From contig CAJXUA010000007.1 of assembly GCA_913060695.1 (NCBI GenBank), forward strand, positions 121,930-185,929: DNA of 64,000 bases. Reading direction: 5' to 3'. Each line of letters begins with the position of its first letter. Position 1 is the stretch's first letter. This DNA comes from an uncultured Gammaproteobacteria bacterium. Its GTDB lineage: Bacteria; Pseudomonadota; Gammaproteobacteria; Pseudomonadales; Pseudohongiellaceae. The position numbers and the translations under genes are program-made. This document shows positions 54,636 through 63,736 of the stretch, one piece after another. The notes beneath the pieces were generated by a model. That model did no database searches. It saw only the letters and a list, made by a program, of their open reading frames with translations, and had not been told where the DNA came from.

Positions 54636-55322
54636 TCAGAAATCCCCTAGTAGAAAATCGCGCTCTTCCTTACTAACATGGGTCTCTTCGCGCTCGAGCG
54701 CATGATGCACTCGATTACGACCGGCCTGCTTCGCCGCATATAGCCATGCGTCTGTCCTAGCCACGAAACGCTGCACATCGCCTTTATCCTTAGTAGCGAA
54801 CACATCGACGCCGATACTTGCAGTCACCTTTATATCTTCCCCGTTAAACACGAGTGCCATTTCTTCGATGCTTTGTCGAAGTCGATTGGCTAAGTGAATA
54901 GCCGCATGCAAACTCGTATCTGGGAGAATAATAGCGAATTCTTCGCCACCGTAACGACAGGGAATATCGAGACGGCGCAGGGCTCTTTGAATAATTTTCG
55001 CCACCTGTTTCAAGGTGTAATTGCCGCACTCATGTCCATGACGATCATTGAGCGCCTTGAAATGATCGAGATCGAGCATGAGCAGTGATACGGGGTGACC
55101 ACTACGCCGAGCGCGTTCCATCTCTAAATCAATTGAATATTGGAAGTGACGGAAGTTGAACAAGCCAGTGAGCTCATCGGTGCGCACTAAGTTATTGAGC
55201 CCGATCAACTCTTCCCTTACGGCTTCCAATTCAACTACGAAACGACAATTCTCTGCCGTGCCGTCGCAAAGCACTCGCTCGTTTGTTGTGCTAATTTCGT
55301 TTTGAGAAATAGACTTCGACAA
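54636..55322 (-). CDS. GGDEF-domain diguanylate cyclase
   Basis: A 228-residue protein that should make cyclic-di-GMP. N-terminal ~60 residues are hydrophilic, with no known sensor. The GGDEF domain (LTGLFNFRHFQYSIDLEMERARRSGHPVSLLMLDLDHFKALNDRHGHECGN, RYGGEEFAIIL) has an intact GGEEF motif, so it is likely active. A possible inhibitory I-site (RxxD) is not obvious. No membrane segment. Single gene, with its promoter in the 93-bp spacer. Confidence 0.88.
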   Translation of the reverse strand: MSKSISQNEISTTNERVLCDGTAENCRFVVELEAVREELIGLNNLVRTDELTGLFNFRHFQYSIDLEMERARRSGHPVSLLMLDLDHFKALNDRHGHECGNYTLKQVAKIIQRALRRLDIPCRYGGEEFAIILPDTSLHAAIHLANRLRQSIEEMALVFNGEDIKVTASIGVDVFATKDKGDVQRFVARTDAWLYAAKQAGRNRVHHALEREETHVSKEERDFLLGDF

Positions 55323-55415
55323 TGCAACCCCTCTTCACAAGCAATCTTTGACTGAGTCATTTCCTCAGCTTCGAAAAATCAAAAGTCTGAGACATCTATA
55401 GGATTACAATAAACT

Positions 55416-56132
55416 TCAGGCAAAGAGCTCGGCGAGGAAATCCGCAATCGCGCGTTGCGCTCTTTGATTGGCTAGGGCGTTATAAACCGTTCCCAAACCC
55501 TGATCATTTGCCTGCGGATTGGTGAACGCGTGTTTTGCGCCTCCATACACATGCACCTGCCAGTCTGCTTGGGCAGCACTCATTTCGCCCTCGAAATCCA
55601 ACACCTTGTCGGGCGGACCCATTGGGTCATCATGGCCATGCAGGCATAATACCTTCGCGACTATTTTCTCATTAGCGATGCCACCTTGATGCAGTAAACC
55701 GTGAACGCTAATAACGCCTTCAACATCGGCGCCAGAGCGCGCCAATTCGAGCACTGCCATACCTCCGAAGCAGTACCCGATAGCCGCGACACGGTTCGGG
55801 TCAACCTGAGTTAGCTCTCTAACAGTATCAAGTGCCACTTGTATGCGTCGACGCAACAAGGCGCGGTCCTCGGCGAAGGGGGTCATTAGCGCCGAGTTGC
55901 CCGCGGTGTCGCCGTCTTTGCCGAACACACCTTGCCCATATAGATCCAACGCAAACCCGACATAGCCGAGATCCACCATTTTTTCGGCGGCATCGCATGC
56001 CAGTTCACGTCGCCCACTCCAATCGTGGGCGACTATCACTACTGGAAGCTGCTCGCTCGCCGTCTCATCCCACGCTAGGTAGCCTTCGAGAGTCGTATCA
56101 CCATCTTGATATTCGATATAGTCGGTTTTCAT
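55416..56132 (-). CDS. Dienelactone hydrolase family protein
   Basis: A 238-residue alpha/beta hydrolase. The nucleophile elbow IGYCFGG carries the catalytic Cys, and GHDDPMG and AKHAF supply the Asp and His. The N-terminal PVVIVAHDWSGRRELACDAAEKMVDLGYVGFALDLYGQG is family-typical. The ATG at 56132 is used; a TTG at 56162 is possible and would overlap the peroxiredoxin stop. It follows the peroxiredoxin gene in the same direction, perhaps co-transcribed. Substrate not known. Confidence 0.87.
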   Translation of the reverse strand: MKTDYIEYQDGDTTLEGYLAWDETASEQLPVVIVAHDWSGRRELACDAAEKMVDLGYVGFALDLYGQGVFGKDGDTAGNSALMTPFAEDRALLRRRIQVALDTVRELTQVDPNRVAAIGYCFGGMAVLELARSGADVEGVISVHGLLHQGGIANEKIVAKVLCLHGHDDPMGPPDKVLDFEGEMSAAQADWQVHVYGGAKHAFTNPQANDQGLGTVYNALANQRAQRAIADFLAELFA

Positions 56133-56158
56133 AAGAGCAGCGTCCGCATCAGTAGGGA

Positions 56159-56638
56159 TCAAAGTTTAGAGAGGATAGCCTCTGCCGCACTCACTTCTAT
56201 GCCGCCAGCAGGCTCTACCGCAAGATGGCTCACTACGCCGTCCTCTACGATCATAGCGTAACGCTTGCTACGCGTGCCCATGCCGAAACCAGTCGCGTCC
56301 ATTTCCAGACCCGCCGCTTTCGTGAACTCGCCGTTGCCATCGGCCACCATTAGCAATTCATCGGCATTCTGTGACTTGCCCCAAGCACCCATAACGAAAG
56401 CGTCGTTGACCGATAAGCAGACGATAGAGTCTACGCCTTTGGCTTTAATCTTGTCGGCTAAGACAACATAGCCCGGCAAGTGAGTCACAGTACAACCGGG
56501 TGTAAAAGCACCTGGCACTGCAAACATCACAACCTTCTTGCCCTTGAAAATAGTGTCAGTACTGATGTCTTCTGGACCTTTCGCGCCCATGATCTTGAGT
56601 GTTACTGCTGGAATCTTGTCGCCTGTTGCGATAGTCAT
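56159..56638 (-). CDS. Peroxiredoxin, Prx5 type
   Basis: A 159-residue thiol peroxidase that reduces peroxides with thioredoxin or glutaredoxin. The catalytic Cys49 lies in PGAFTPGCTVTHLPGY, as in the Prx5/AhpE-type group. A second Cys in VDSIVCLSVND may act as resolving residue. The start at 56638 has GGAG upstream, so the longer frame to 56767 is not used. First gene of a possible unit with the dienelactone hydrolase gene. Confidence 0.9.
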   Translation of the reverse strand: MTIATGDKIPAVTLKIMGAKGPEDISTDTIFKGKKVVMFAVPGAFTPGCTVTHLPGYVVLADKIKAKGVDSIVCLSVNDAFVMGAWGKSQNADELLMVADGNGEFTKAAGLEMDATGFGMGTRSKRYAMIVEDGVVSHLAVEPAGGIEVSAAEAILSKL

Positions 56639-56827
56639 TTGGAAATCTCCAATTTGCTTGCCTAAAAGATTCGCCGGAGCTGTGCTGCTTGGATAAGCGC
56701 TCCGTCGAAGAAGAGTGTCTAGAGGCGATAGTAGCAAAAATCCGCCTAACTTACACAGGGCAAGCAAGTGCGGACGCGAGCGATTTTCGAAGGTACACTA
56801 AGCCTAACTACGACTTGATGGACTCTC

Positions 56828-57652
56828 ATGGATAGCTTTTTTTTCTGGGCCTCAAAGCTGGGCTGGGCGCTCATTTCGCCAGACAGTCTATTGCTGCTTC
56901 TATGGCTTGGCGGTCTCGTGCTATCGCTAGTTGGGGCGCAACGCTCCGCCAAAGTACTCCTGAGCTGCGCCGGGGCCTTCGCCCTAGTAGTGGCATTACT
57001 ACCAGTGGGCGAGTGGTTGCTTACGCCGCTAGAGAGTAGGTTCACACCGCTAGAGCAACTTCCTGAGGATATCGATGGGATCATCGTCTTGGGGGGCTTC
57101 CTAGAAAGCTCGCCCAGCCAGTCTTGGCAGCAAACCCAAAGCAATAATGGCGCAGAACGGCTGTGGGCCTTCACCACTTTAGCGCGGCAGTATCCCAACG
57201 CTCAGTTGCTGTTCAGTGGTGGCAGCGGCACCCTGACCGGACAAGCTCTCAAAGAGGCCGACTATATACCTGCGTTGATGCGCGAGGCCGGGCTGGGGGC
57301 TAGAGAATTAAGCTTAGAGGATCAATCGCGCAATACCTATGAGAACGTGCTGCTCAGCAAAGCATTAGTGAAACCGCAACCGCAGCAGCGCTGGATATTA
57401 ATCACCTCGGCAGCCCATATGCCAAGGTCGGTAGGGATATTCTGCGCGCAGCAATGGCCGGTTTTGCCCTACCCTGTGGATTATCGTTCAGATCGCGATC
57501 GGCTATGGTCAGTGGAGCTGCTCTTTGCGGAACACCTGCAAGTTCTGCGCGATGCTAGCCGGGAATGGGTCGGCCTGCTGGCCTACTATTTCACCGGCAA
57601 GACAGCTAGCCTGTTGCCCGGTCAGTCTTCTGAATGCGTGCTATCGAGTTGA
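56828..57652 (+). CDS. ElyC/SanA/YdcF family membrane protein
   Basis: A 274-residue protein with two N-terminal membrane helices (LLLLLWLGGLVLSLVGA and VLLSCAGAFALVVALLPVG). A DUF218 domain with DGIIVLGGFLESSP, LFSGGSG and LITSAAHMPRSVGIF follows. Related to ElyC, which supports lipid-carrier and envelope synthesis. It converges with the serine protease gene, whose 3' end overlaps it by 31 bp. Confidence 0.87.
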   Translation: MDSFFFWASKLGWALISPDSLLLLLWLGGLVLSLVGAQRSAKVLLSCAGAFALVVALLPVGEWLLTPLESRFTPLEQLPEDIDGIIVLGGFLESSPSQSWQQTQSNNGAERLWAFTTLARQYPNAQLLFSGGSGTLTGQALKEADYIPALMREAGLGARELSLEDQSRNTYENVLLSKALVKPQPQQRWILITSAAHMPRSVGIFCAQQWPVLPYPVDYRSDRDRLWSVELLFAEHLQVLRDASREWVGLLAYYFTGKTASLLPGQSSECVLSS

Positions 57653-58473
57653 TCGCGCTCAGTACCGCCCGCATTAATCACGGACTCTATCCAGTCTATA
57701 TGACCCGAAACACGCTCATAGACTCCCACCGCGCCATACAAGCCCTGCACCCCAGCTGGAGCAGACTCGGCCGCGATCTCGCCGATTGCCACACCCGCTA
57801 TGCGCCAGCCATCTGCGGTCTGCAATAGCGCGGGACCACCGCTATCGCCGAGGCCGGGCAGGCCCTCTAGCTCGACGGCACGACTCTGCGGCTGGCGCGG
57901 ATCATCGAAATCGAAACGCAGGCGAGCATTTGCCTCCGTCACGCGGTTGTTCGCCTTACGAAAGCGGCCATCGTCACTCTGAATTCCTGTAGTCCCTACG
58001 CCGAAAAACCCCCAGCCTAGCAGGGTCGCGACACGGTCTAGCTCGTCCTGCTCGCGATACAGAGACATGGGCACTGGCATAGCTAATGGTTCGCTCAGGT
58101 GCAATAAAGCCAGATCCACCTCTTCGTTCACGTGGCCCTGCTCATAACGGAATGCATAATTCGGATGCATTACCACGGCGTCTATTCCAGACATCAGCCC
58201 GGCAATCTGCACGACATACTCACCAGCGCGAGCAATATGGGCGCGCAGGTCGGTCTCCTCTACACAGTGGGCGGCCGTAAGTGCCCACTGGGCATCGATC
58301 AAGGTTGCGACACAGATTTTGCGGTTCGAACGCTGCTCGAGCCAGAACACAGACGGGAACATGGATTCGCTGGCAACGTAGCGAGCGTATCCAGTATCAT
58401 GCCGTATAACGATGGCGTGCGTGCTTGTGATCGATGCCAGAAGCAATGCAACAATGAGAATTCGACTTGGCAC
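57622..58473 (-). CDS. Secreted trypsin-like serine protease (S1 family)
   Basis: A 283-residue chymotrypsin-fold protease. The GTG at 58473 is chosen as start because AAGGA precedes it by nine bases and it yields a clean signal peptide (PSRILIVALLLASITSTHA). His69 is in LTAAHC, Asp in EVDLALLHLS, Ser in LGDSGGPAL, so the triad is intact. A bacterial trypsin like this is secreted or periplasmic and may cleave proteins for the peptide importers (inference). Confidence 0.85.
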   Translation of the reverse strand: MPSRILIVALLLASITSTHAIVIRHDTGYARYVASESMFPSVFWLEQRSNRKICVATLIDAQWALTAAHCVEETDLRAHIARAGEYVVQIAGLMSGIDAVVMHPNYAFRYEQGHVNEEVDLALLHLSEPLAMPVPMSLYREQDELDRVATLLGWGFFGVGTTGIQSDDGRFRKANNRVTEANARLRFDFDDPRQPQSRAVELEGLPGLGDSGGPALLQTADGWRIAGVAIGEIAAESAPAGVQGLYGAVGVYERVSGHIDWIESVINAGGTERDQLDSTHSED

Positions 58474-58538
58474 CGTACACTTTCCTTTACATGGAATGAA
58501 ATTCAAGCTTGCCCTCTACTAACAAGAGAAAGCCCCTA

Positions 58539-58745
58539 ATGACTAAAGAGATCGACCCACTAGAGCAAAACCCGAACCCGCCCCACAGCGCTAGCGAAGA
58601 CGACGATCGCGAATACGAGCAGAGCGGTTTGTACCCCCCCGGTGAGAAGCCCTTTCGCATCGTGGGACTTCTGGGCAGCTTGCTCGGCGTGATCGTGTTT
58701 ATCGCCGTTGCAGCCGTCGTACTCGATAGAATTCTTATTCAGTAG
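58539..58745 (+). CDS. Small membrane protein of unknown function
   Basis: A 68-residue protein. An acidic hydrophilic N-terminus (TKEIDPLEQNPNPPHSASEDDDREYEQSGLYPPGEKP) is followed by one membrane helix (RIVGLLGSLLGVIVFIAVAAVVLD). An ATG at 58539 is preferred over the frame from 58509. No family recognised. It converges with the 60-residue membrane protein at 58748, only two bases apart. Confidence 0.6.
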   Translation: MTKEIDPLEQNPNPPHSASEDDDREYEQSGLYPPGEKPFRIVGLLGSLLGVIVFIAVAAVVLDRILIQ

Positions 58746-58747
58746 CA

Positions 58748-58930
58748 TTAACGCCGTAGGCGTCTTCCAGCGCGAAGATTGGGGCGCTCGCGCTTCTTAG
58801 TACTCATCTTGAAAATTGTGTAGAGCCGATACGCCACCACTAGTGACGCCACGATGACAAAGCCAATGATCGAGACGATTAACCACTGCTCTTGTGTCCA
58901 ATTATTGCCCATTAACCATGCTTCAAACAT
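58748..58930 (-). CDS. Small membrane protein of unknown function
   Basis: A 60-residue protein with one membrane helix (WLIVSIIGFVIVASLVVAYRLYTIF) and a basic C-terminus (KKRERPNLRAGRRLRR), so it should sit with its C-terminus in the cytosol. The AGGAGG seven bases before the ATG is a strong ribosome site and the best evidence that it is real. It lies downstream of the LON-domain gene on the same strand and may be co-transcribed. Confidence 0.7.
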   Translation of the reverse strand: MFEAWLMGNNWTQEQWLIVSIIGFVIVASLVVAYRLYTIFKMSTKKRERPNLRAGRRLRR

Positions 58931-58981
58931 CTGCGCACCTCCTGTTTATTTTTCCTGCGCATACTAAATACAAGACTAAGC

Positions 58982-59620
58982 CTAGGCATCATCGATCATG
59001 CGATGGATGAGCCCTTCAATTTCTTCTACGCGCTGATAGGGGTCTTGCAACTCCAGCAACGCTTGCTTGCGCTCCAGGGGCAATGGTACCAACTCGCTTA
59101 ATCGCCAGCCTAATTCGCGTAAATCATGATACGCGATTGCCATGCCGAGCTTGCTGATGACGGGATGACTTGCCAATTGCTCCACAAGATCCACCAACAC
59201 CTCTTGTTGCGGACTGACCTCTAGCTGCGGTTCGCCAACGTAGTCGGTATCGCAAAACCTCACCGTGGCCATTAGCAATTGGTTCTCATCATAGGAGCAA
59301 TCGAGCACATTGAATTTATGCACGCCCTCTACGGTCACCCCTAAGAGCCCATTGGGCAGCTGATCCCAATCGACTACCTTGGCATAGGTGCCCACGCGGT
59401 GTACCTGTTGCTTAGAGCCGGGCTTAACGACTTCCTCGCCCTCTTTCAACAAACACACACCGAAGCCTTTGTCGTTGCGCAGGCACTGGGTAATCAAGTT
59501 GATATAGCGCTGCTCGAAAATTTGCAGTGGTAACCGGCCCTTCGGGAAGAGGACGGATTTAAGCGGAAACAGCGCAATCTGAGCAGTCTCGCCACGTAGG
59601 TCTGTCTCTGCTTGGGTCAT
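58982..59620 (-). CDS. LON substrate-binding domain protein
   Basis: A 212-residue protein made only of the N-terminal LON (PUA-like) domain found in Lon proteases. IALFPLKSVLFPKGRLPLQIFEQRYINLITQCLRNDKGFGVCLL is the signature. There is no ATPase or protease domain. Such stand-alone proteins are widespread in Proteobacteria, with unclear function. It starts inside the stop of mpl (four-base overlap), so it is coupled to mpl. Confidence 0.9.
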   Translation of the reverse strand: MTQAETDLRGETAQIALFPLKSVLFPKGRLPLQIFEQRYINLITQCLRNDKGFGVCLLKEGEEVVKPGSKQQVHRVGTYAKVVDWDQLPNGLLGVTVEGVHKFNVLDCSYDENQLLMATVRFCDTDYVGEPQLEVSPQQEVLVDLVEQLASHPVISKLGMAIAYHDLRELGWRLSELVPLPLERKQALLELQDPYQRVEEIEGLIHRMIDDA

Positions 59621-61038
59621 GACGCGGACGCCCGCAATGCCTGCAGTAACTTCTGATGGATGCCACCGAAGCCACCGTTGCTCATGATCACGATGTCGTC
59701 ACCGGTTTTTGCCTCGGCTGCCAATGTGGCAACGAGGGTTTCGATCGAGTCGGCGAGGCGCGCGGGCGTTGAACTCGCCTTCACAATGCTAGCGAGATCG
59801 AACGCGGCGGTGCCGGCATCGAACCAATAAGTCATGTCTGCGCTGCTACTGGATTGCGCCAACACATCTTTGTGCACCCCCATCTTCATGGTATTAGAGC
59901 GTGGCTCGATCACCGCGATTAAGCGCCCGGAACGCTGCGCCTTGATAAATTTTGCCCGCATGCCCTCGAGGGTGATAGCGATAGCGGTTGGATGGTGAGC
60001 AAAGTCGTCATAGACGCGCACGCCATTGACCTCGCCGAGTAGTTCCTGGCGACGCTTCACGCCCTGAAACTGCTCCAAGGCCTCGCAGGCTACATCAATA
60101 GCGACACCCGCGTGATGTGCCGCCGCTACAGCCGCCAATGCATTGCGCACATTGTGCGTGCCGCTTAGTGTCCATTGCACCTGCGCAGTAGGCGCGGGCG
60201 CGCCATCTAACCGCTTGCCGATCTCGAAATGACTGCCATCGGAGCTGAGTAGACGCACAAACCAAGACATGCCCCGTTCCTCAAGCGCCGCGTCTGTGCC
60301 CTCGGAGAGCAGATCCATTGCCTGTCGCTGGCTCCAACAACCTTGCTCTAGCACTTCATTGAGATTGTCGTCATCTCGCGGCGACAGGATCAAACCGTTA
60401 CCCGGAATGATCCGCACCAAATGATGAAACTGGCGTTGAATAGCCGCAAGATCGGGGAAGATATCGCCATGATCAAACTCAAGATTGTTGAAAATAGCCG
60501 TGCGCGGAGCGTAATGCACAAACTTAGAGCGCTTGTCGAAGAAGGCACTGTCGTATTCGTCAGCCTCGACAACGAAGAAGGGGGACTCGCCTACTGCCGC
60601 CGAACTTGGGAAGTTACTCGCGACGCCCCCAATGAGGTAACCGGGACTCAAGCCGGCATAACTCAGTATCCAGGCCAGCATCGAACTAGTAGTAGTCTTG
60701 CCATGAGTGCCGGCAACCGCCAATACCCAGCGCCCGCGCAGCACATAGCGCGATAGCCATTCGGGTCCTGAACAATAGTCCAGACCTTGCTCTAAGGTGT
60801 ACTCAACAGCCGGATTACCACGCGACAGTGCATTACCGATCACCACGAGGTCTGGGTGCGGCTGCAAGTGCTCGGCCTTAAATCCCTCCATTAGGGTGAT
60901 GCCTTGCTCCTCTAGCTGCGTACTCATTGGCGGGTACACATTGGCATCGCAGCCACTGACGGTATGGCCCATCTGTTTCGCCAATACGGCTAGGCTGCCC
61001 ATGAAGGTGCCGCAGATGCCCAAAATATGGATATGCAT
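59617..61038 (-). CDS. mpl: UDP-N-acetylmuramate:L-Ala-gamma-D-Glu-meso-DAP ligase
   Basis: A 473-residue Mur-ligase family enzyme that recycles the cell-wall tripeptide onto UDP-MurNAc. Start MHIHILGICGTFMGSLAVLAKQMGHTVSGCD is diagnostic. The ATP site GTHGKTTTSSMLAWIL, the EADEYDSAFFDKRSKFVHY motif and the C-terminal VYDDFAHHPTAIAITLEGMR are present. It is coupled to the LON-domain gene downstream. The oligopeptide importers in this window could supply its substrate (inference). Confidence 0.95.
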   Translation of the reverse strand: MHIHILGICGTFMGSLAVLAKQMGHTVSGCDANVYPPMSTQLEEQGITLMEGFKAEHLQPHPDLVVIGNALSRGNPAVEYTLEQGLDYCSGPEWLSRYVLRGRWVLAVAGTHGKTTTSSMLAWILSYAGLSPGYLIGGVASNFPSSAAVGESPFFVVEADEYDSAFFDKRSKFVHYAPRTAIFNNLEFDHGDIFPDLAAIQRQFHHLVRIIPGNGLILSPRDDDNLNEVLEQGCWSQRQAMDLLSEGTDAALEERGMSWFVRLLSSDGSHFEIGKRLDGAPAPTAQVQWTLSGTHNVRNALAAVAAAHHAGVAIDVACEALEQFQGVKRRQELLGEVNGVRVYDDFAHHPTAIAITLEGMRAKFIKAQRSGRLIAVIEPRSNTMKMGVHKDVLAQSSSSADMTYWFDAGTAAFDLASIVKASSTPARLADSIETLVATLAAEAKTGDDIVIMSNGGFGGIHQKLLQALRASAS

Positions 61039-61159
61039 GATTCAGTCTCGTTGCTCTGATGGTTTGCCACTCTAGAGTGGTGCGCCTAGTGCTGCGCATT
61101 GTCTCAAAATAGTCTGTACAGTAACATCCCGAACGCCACCTTCAGCGAGACTCGCCGCG

Positions 61160-61687
61160 ATGCACGAATCATTCTGGGACTATTCCTGCCGTGTCTATAG
61201 CCGTACACAGGTCAGTGAGACCTGCTTGGCCCTACAAAACGAGCATGATCTCGACGTTAATCTACTGCTGTTCGCAGTGTGGCACGCCCATACCCGCGGG
61301 CCGCTCGATACCGCAACGCTGCAGGCGGCAAAGGACTACTCTGTCGCCTATTCCGGCGCGGTAGTACGCTCGCTACGCAAGGCAAGAACTTGGCTTAGGA
61401 AGAAGGCGCAGGGGATGGACGACATCAGCATGCTGGAGCGCGAAGGTATGCTCGATCTACGCGATCAAGTCAAAGCATTGGAGTTACACGCCGAGCACTT
61501 TCAGCAAGACCGCCTCGAGGCTATTAGCAAGTCACCCATCAAGGTGCTCGACGAGGCCACCCAGCGGCAGGCAGCCAGCGATAATCTGTATGCGGTACTA
61601 GGAACTGAAACGACACGCGATGAGGCGCTGGAGACCAAACTCGACACACTGCTCAATGCGCTTTTCGAACCCCCTCCCAGCGCTTAA
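61160..61687 (+). CDS. TIGR02444 family protein
   Basis: A 175-residue soluble helical protein. FWDYSCRVYSRTQVSETCLALQNEHDLDVNLLLFAVWHAH matches the TIGR02444 family, found in Gammaproteobacteria with unknown function. It is divergent from mpl and converges with ubiX, overlapping it by 35 bp at the 3' end. No catalytic site is known. Confidence 0.85.
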   Translation: MHESFWDYSCRVYSRTQVSETCLALQNEHDLDVNLLLFAVWHAHTRGPLDTATLQAAKDYSVAYSGAVVRSLRKARTWLRKKAQGMDDISMLEREGMLDLRDQVKALELHAEHFQQDRLEAISKSPIKVLDEATQRQAASDNLYAVLGTETTRDEALETKLDTLLNALFEPPPSA

Positions 61688-62225
61688 CGATACCTGGATC
61701 GAGATCGAACAAGTCCAAGACCCTACCCACACTGTGGTTGATAAGATCATCAATAGTCTGCGGATTATTGTATAGAGCGGGCATGGGCGGAGCGATGATC
61801 GCACCGAGCTGGCAAGCCTTCAGCATCAACTCACAATGCCCCGCATGCAGGGGCGACTCACGGGGCATCAACACTAGACGACGCTTTTCCTTGAGCACAA
61901 CATCTGCCGCGCGAATCAGTAGATTGTCTGCGTAAGAGTGCACGATGGCGGAAAGCGACTTCATGGAACAAGGTGCCACGATCATGCCATCGGTACGGAA
62001 GGAGCCACTAGCGATAGAGGCGGCCATATCGTTGATCGAGTGAACGTGATCGGCAAGCGCCTGCACCGCACTCAACTCCCACTGTGTTTCGATGGCAATA
62101 TTCATCTTCGCCGAAGGAGTCAATATTAAGTGAGTCTCGACCTCGGGCAGTGACCTCAGAACTTCCAGAAGGCGAATGCCATAGATCAATCCACTCGCAC
62201 CCGACATACCAATCGTTATTCGCAT
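61653..62225 (-). CDS. ubiX: Flavin prenyltransferase UbiX
   Basis: A 190-residue enzyme that makes the prenylated FMN cofactor of UbiD, needed for ubiquinone synthesis. Start MRITIGMSGASGLIYGIRLLEVLRSL is diagnostic. Further motifs: DGMIVAPCSMKSLSAI, EKRRLVLMPRESPLH and PPMPALYNNPQTIDDLI. The ATG at 62225 with GAGGAAG upstream is used. The 3' end overlaps the TIGR02444 gene. Divergent from the phosphofructokinase gene. Confidence 0.94.
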   Translation of the reverse strand: MRITIGMSGASGLIYGIRLLEVLRSLPEVETHLILTPSAKMNIAIETQWELSAVQALADHVHSINDMAASIASGSFRTDGMIVAPCSMKSLSAIVHSYADNLLIRAADVVLKEKRRLVLMPRESPLHAGHCELMLKACQLGAIIAPPMPALYNNPQTIDDLINHSVGRVLDLFDLDPGIVKRWEGVRKAH

Positions 62226-62336
62226 CTTACTTCCTCTTCTCCTATCCACATAACCCGAGCCGCCGTTGCCTTGCCAAGCGGCAACGGGGTAACATCGTTG
62301 CTTACTATAACGGGCAGACTATCAGGTTCTCTCAAC

Positions 62337-63596
62337 ATGACCAAAGCAAACCTTTTTTATGCGCAATCCGGCGGCGTCACCTCCGTAATTAACGCCAGCG
62401 CCTGTGGCGTAATCGAAACTGCGCGTCAGAACAAAGACAGAATAGGCAAGGTATATGCGGGCCGCAACGGCATCATCGGCGCCTTACAAGAAGAGCTGAT
62501 CGACACAGGCAAGGAGTCTGCCTCTTCCATAGCCGCGCTACGCCATACACCTGCGGGCGCTTTCGGATCGTGTCGCTATAAGCTTAAGAGCTTCACAGAG
62601 AACAAGGCCGAATACGAACGTCTCATGGAGGTATTCAAGGCCCACAATATTCGCTACTTCCTCTACAACGGTGGCGGTGACTCACAGGATACCGCGAACA
62701 AGATTGCGCAACTGAGCATGGAGGTGGGCTTCCCCATCCAGTGCATCGGCGTCCCCAAGACCGTCGACAACGACTTGCCCATTACCGACAACTGCCCAGG
62801 CTTCGGCTCCGTTGCTAAATACGTCGCGGTATCGATCCGCGAGGCAGGTCTGGACGTGGCTTCAATGTGCGAGAGCTCGACCAAGGTGTTCGTCATGGAA
62901 GTGATGGGTCGTCACGCAGGCTGGATCGCCGGCGCTGCTGGATTGGCCGCCGAAGAAGAAGGCGACGCACCGCACATAATCCTTTTCCCAGAGATAGCGT
63001 TTAACCAGAAGAAATTCCTACAGAAAGTGAAGAGCTGTGTGAAAAAATATGGCTATTGCGCAATAGTAGTTTCGGAAGGCGCACAGAACAAAGATGGCAG
63101 CTTCCTGGCGGATGCCGGCGGCAAAGATGCCTTCGGACACGTGCAACTGGGCGGCGTGGCGCCTTTCGTAGCAGAGATGGTCAAGCGCGAACTGGGGTAC
63201 AAGTATCATTGGGCAGTAGCAGACTATCTGCAGAGAGCGGCGCGGCACATTGCCTCGGCGACCGATGTGGAACAGGCCTACGCGATGGGCAAGGCGGCAG
63301 TGGAGTTTGCACTTGCAGGCAAGAACGCGATCATGCCTACGATAGTCCGCAAGCCGGGCAAGAAATATAGCTGGTCAGTTGGTGAGGCGAAGCTATCAGC
63401 AGTGGCAAACGTGGAAAAAACCATGCCGCGCAATTTCATCACGAAAGATGGATTCGGCATCACCCAAATAGCGAGAGATTATTTTGCGCCGCTAATCATG
63501 GGCGAAGACTACCCACCCTACAAAAACGGCCTTCCGCAATATGCTCGCCTGAAGAAAGTATTAGCTCCGAAAAAGCTGAAGCCTTGGAAGGGTTAA
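62337..63596 (+). CDS. Pyrophosphate-dependent 6-phosphofructokinase
   Basis: A 419-residue phosphofructokinase. The GGGDSQDTANKIAQ loop, GVPKTVDNDLPITDNCPGFGSVAKYV, MEVMGRHAGWIAG and the LGGVAPFVAEMVKRELGYK segment are of the PPi-dependent clade. It phosphorylates fructose 6-phosphate with pyrophosphate reversibly, so it can serve glycolysis and gluconeogenesis. The ATG at 62337 is used. It has a terminator 12 bp downstream. Confidence 0.9.
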   Translation: MTKANLFYAQSGGVTSVINASACGVIETARQNKDRIGKVYAGRNGIIGALQEELIDTGKESASSIAALRHTPAGAFGSCRYKLKSFTENKAEYERLMEVFKAHNIRYFLYNGGGDSQDTANKIAQLSMEVGFPIQCIGVPKTVDNDLPITDNCPGFGSVAKYVAVSIREAGLDVASMCESSTKVFVMEVMGRHAGWIAGAAGLAAEEEGDAPHIILFPEIAFNQKKFLQKVKSCVKKYGYCAIVVSEGAQNKDGSFLADAGGKDAFGHVQLGGVAPFVAEMVKRELGYKYHWAVADYLQRAARHIASATDVEQAYAMGKAAVEFALAGKNAIMPTIVRKPGKKYSWSVGEAKLSAVANVEKTMPRNFITKDGFGITQIARDYFAPLIMGEDYPPYKNGLPQYARLKKVLAPKKLKPWKG

Positions 63597-63607
63597 ATCT
63601 AAGTTTG

Positions 63608-63634
63608 GAGCTGTTCGAGTAGAACAGCTCTTTT
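63608..63634 (+). terminator. Intrinsic terminator of the phosphofructokinase gene
   Basis: A perfect 9-bp stem GAGCTGTTC (63608-63616) with GAACAGCTC (63622-63630), loop GAGTA, then TTTTATT. A good terminator shortly after the stop codon at 63596. Confidence 0.9.
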
Positions 63635-63658
63635 ATTCAAAGGCACAGTGCTCTTGGA

Positions 63659-63727
63659 TTTGTGGTATTAGTTTTGTGGTATTAGTTTTGTGGTATTAGT
63701 TTTGTGGTATTAGTTTTGTGGTACTAG
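63659..63727. repeat. 14-bp tandem repeat, five copies
   Basis: The unit TTTTGTGGTATTAG is repeated almost perfectly: 63659-63671 (13 bases), 63672-63685, 63686-63699, 63700-63713 and 63714-63727, the last with TACTAG. There is no spacer, so it is a minisatellite and not a CRISPR array. Confidence 0.95.
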
Positions 63728-63736
63728 ATCAGTGCT

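Noticed and set aside
63659..63727. Possible CRISPR array
   Set aside because: The repeats are 14 bp with no spacers, so it is a simple tandem repeat.
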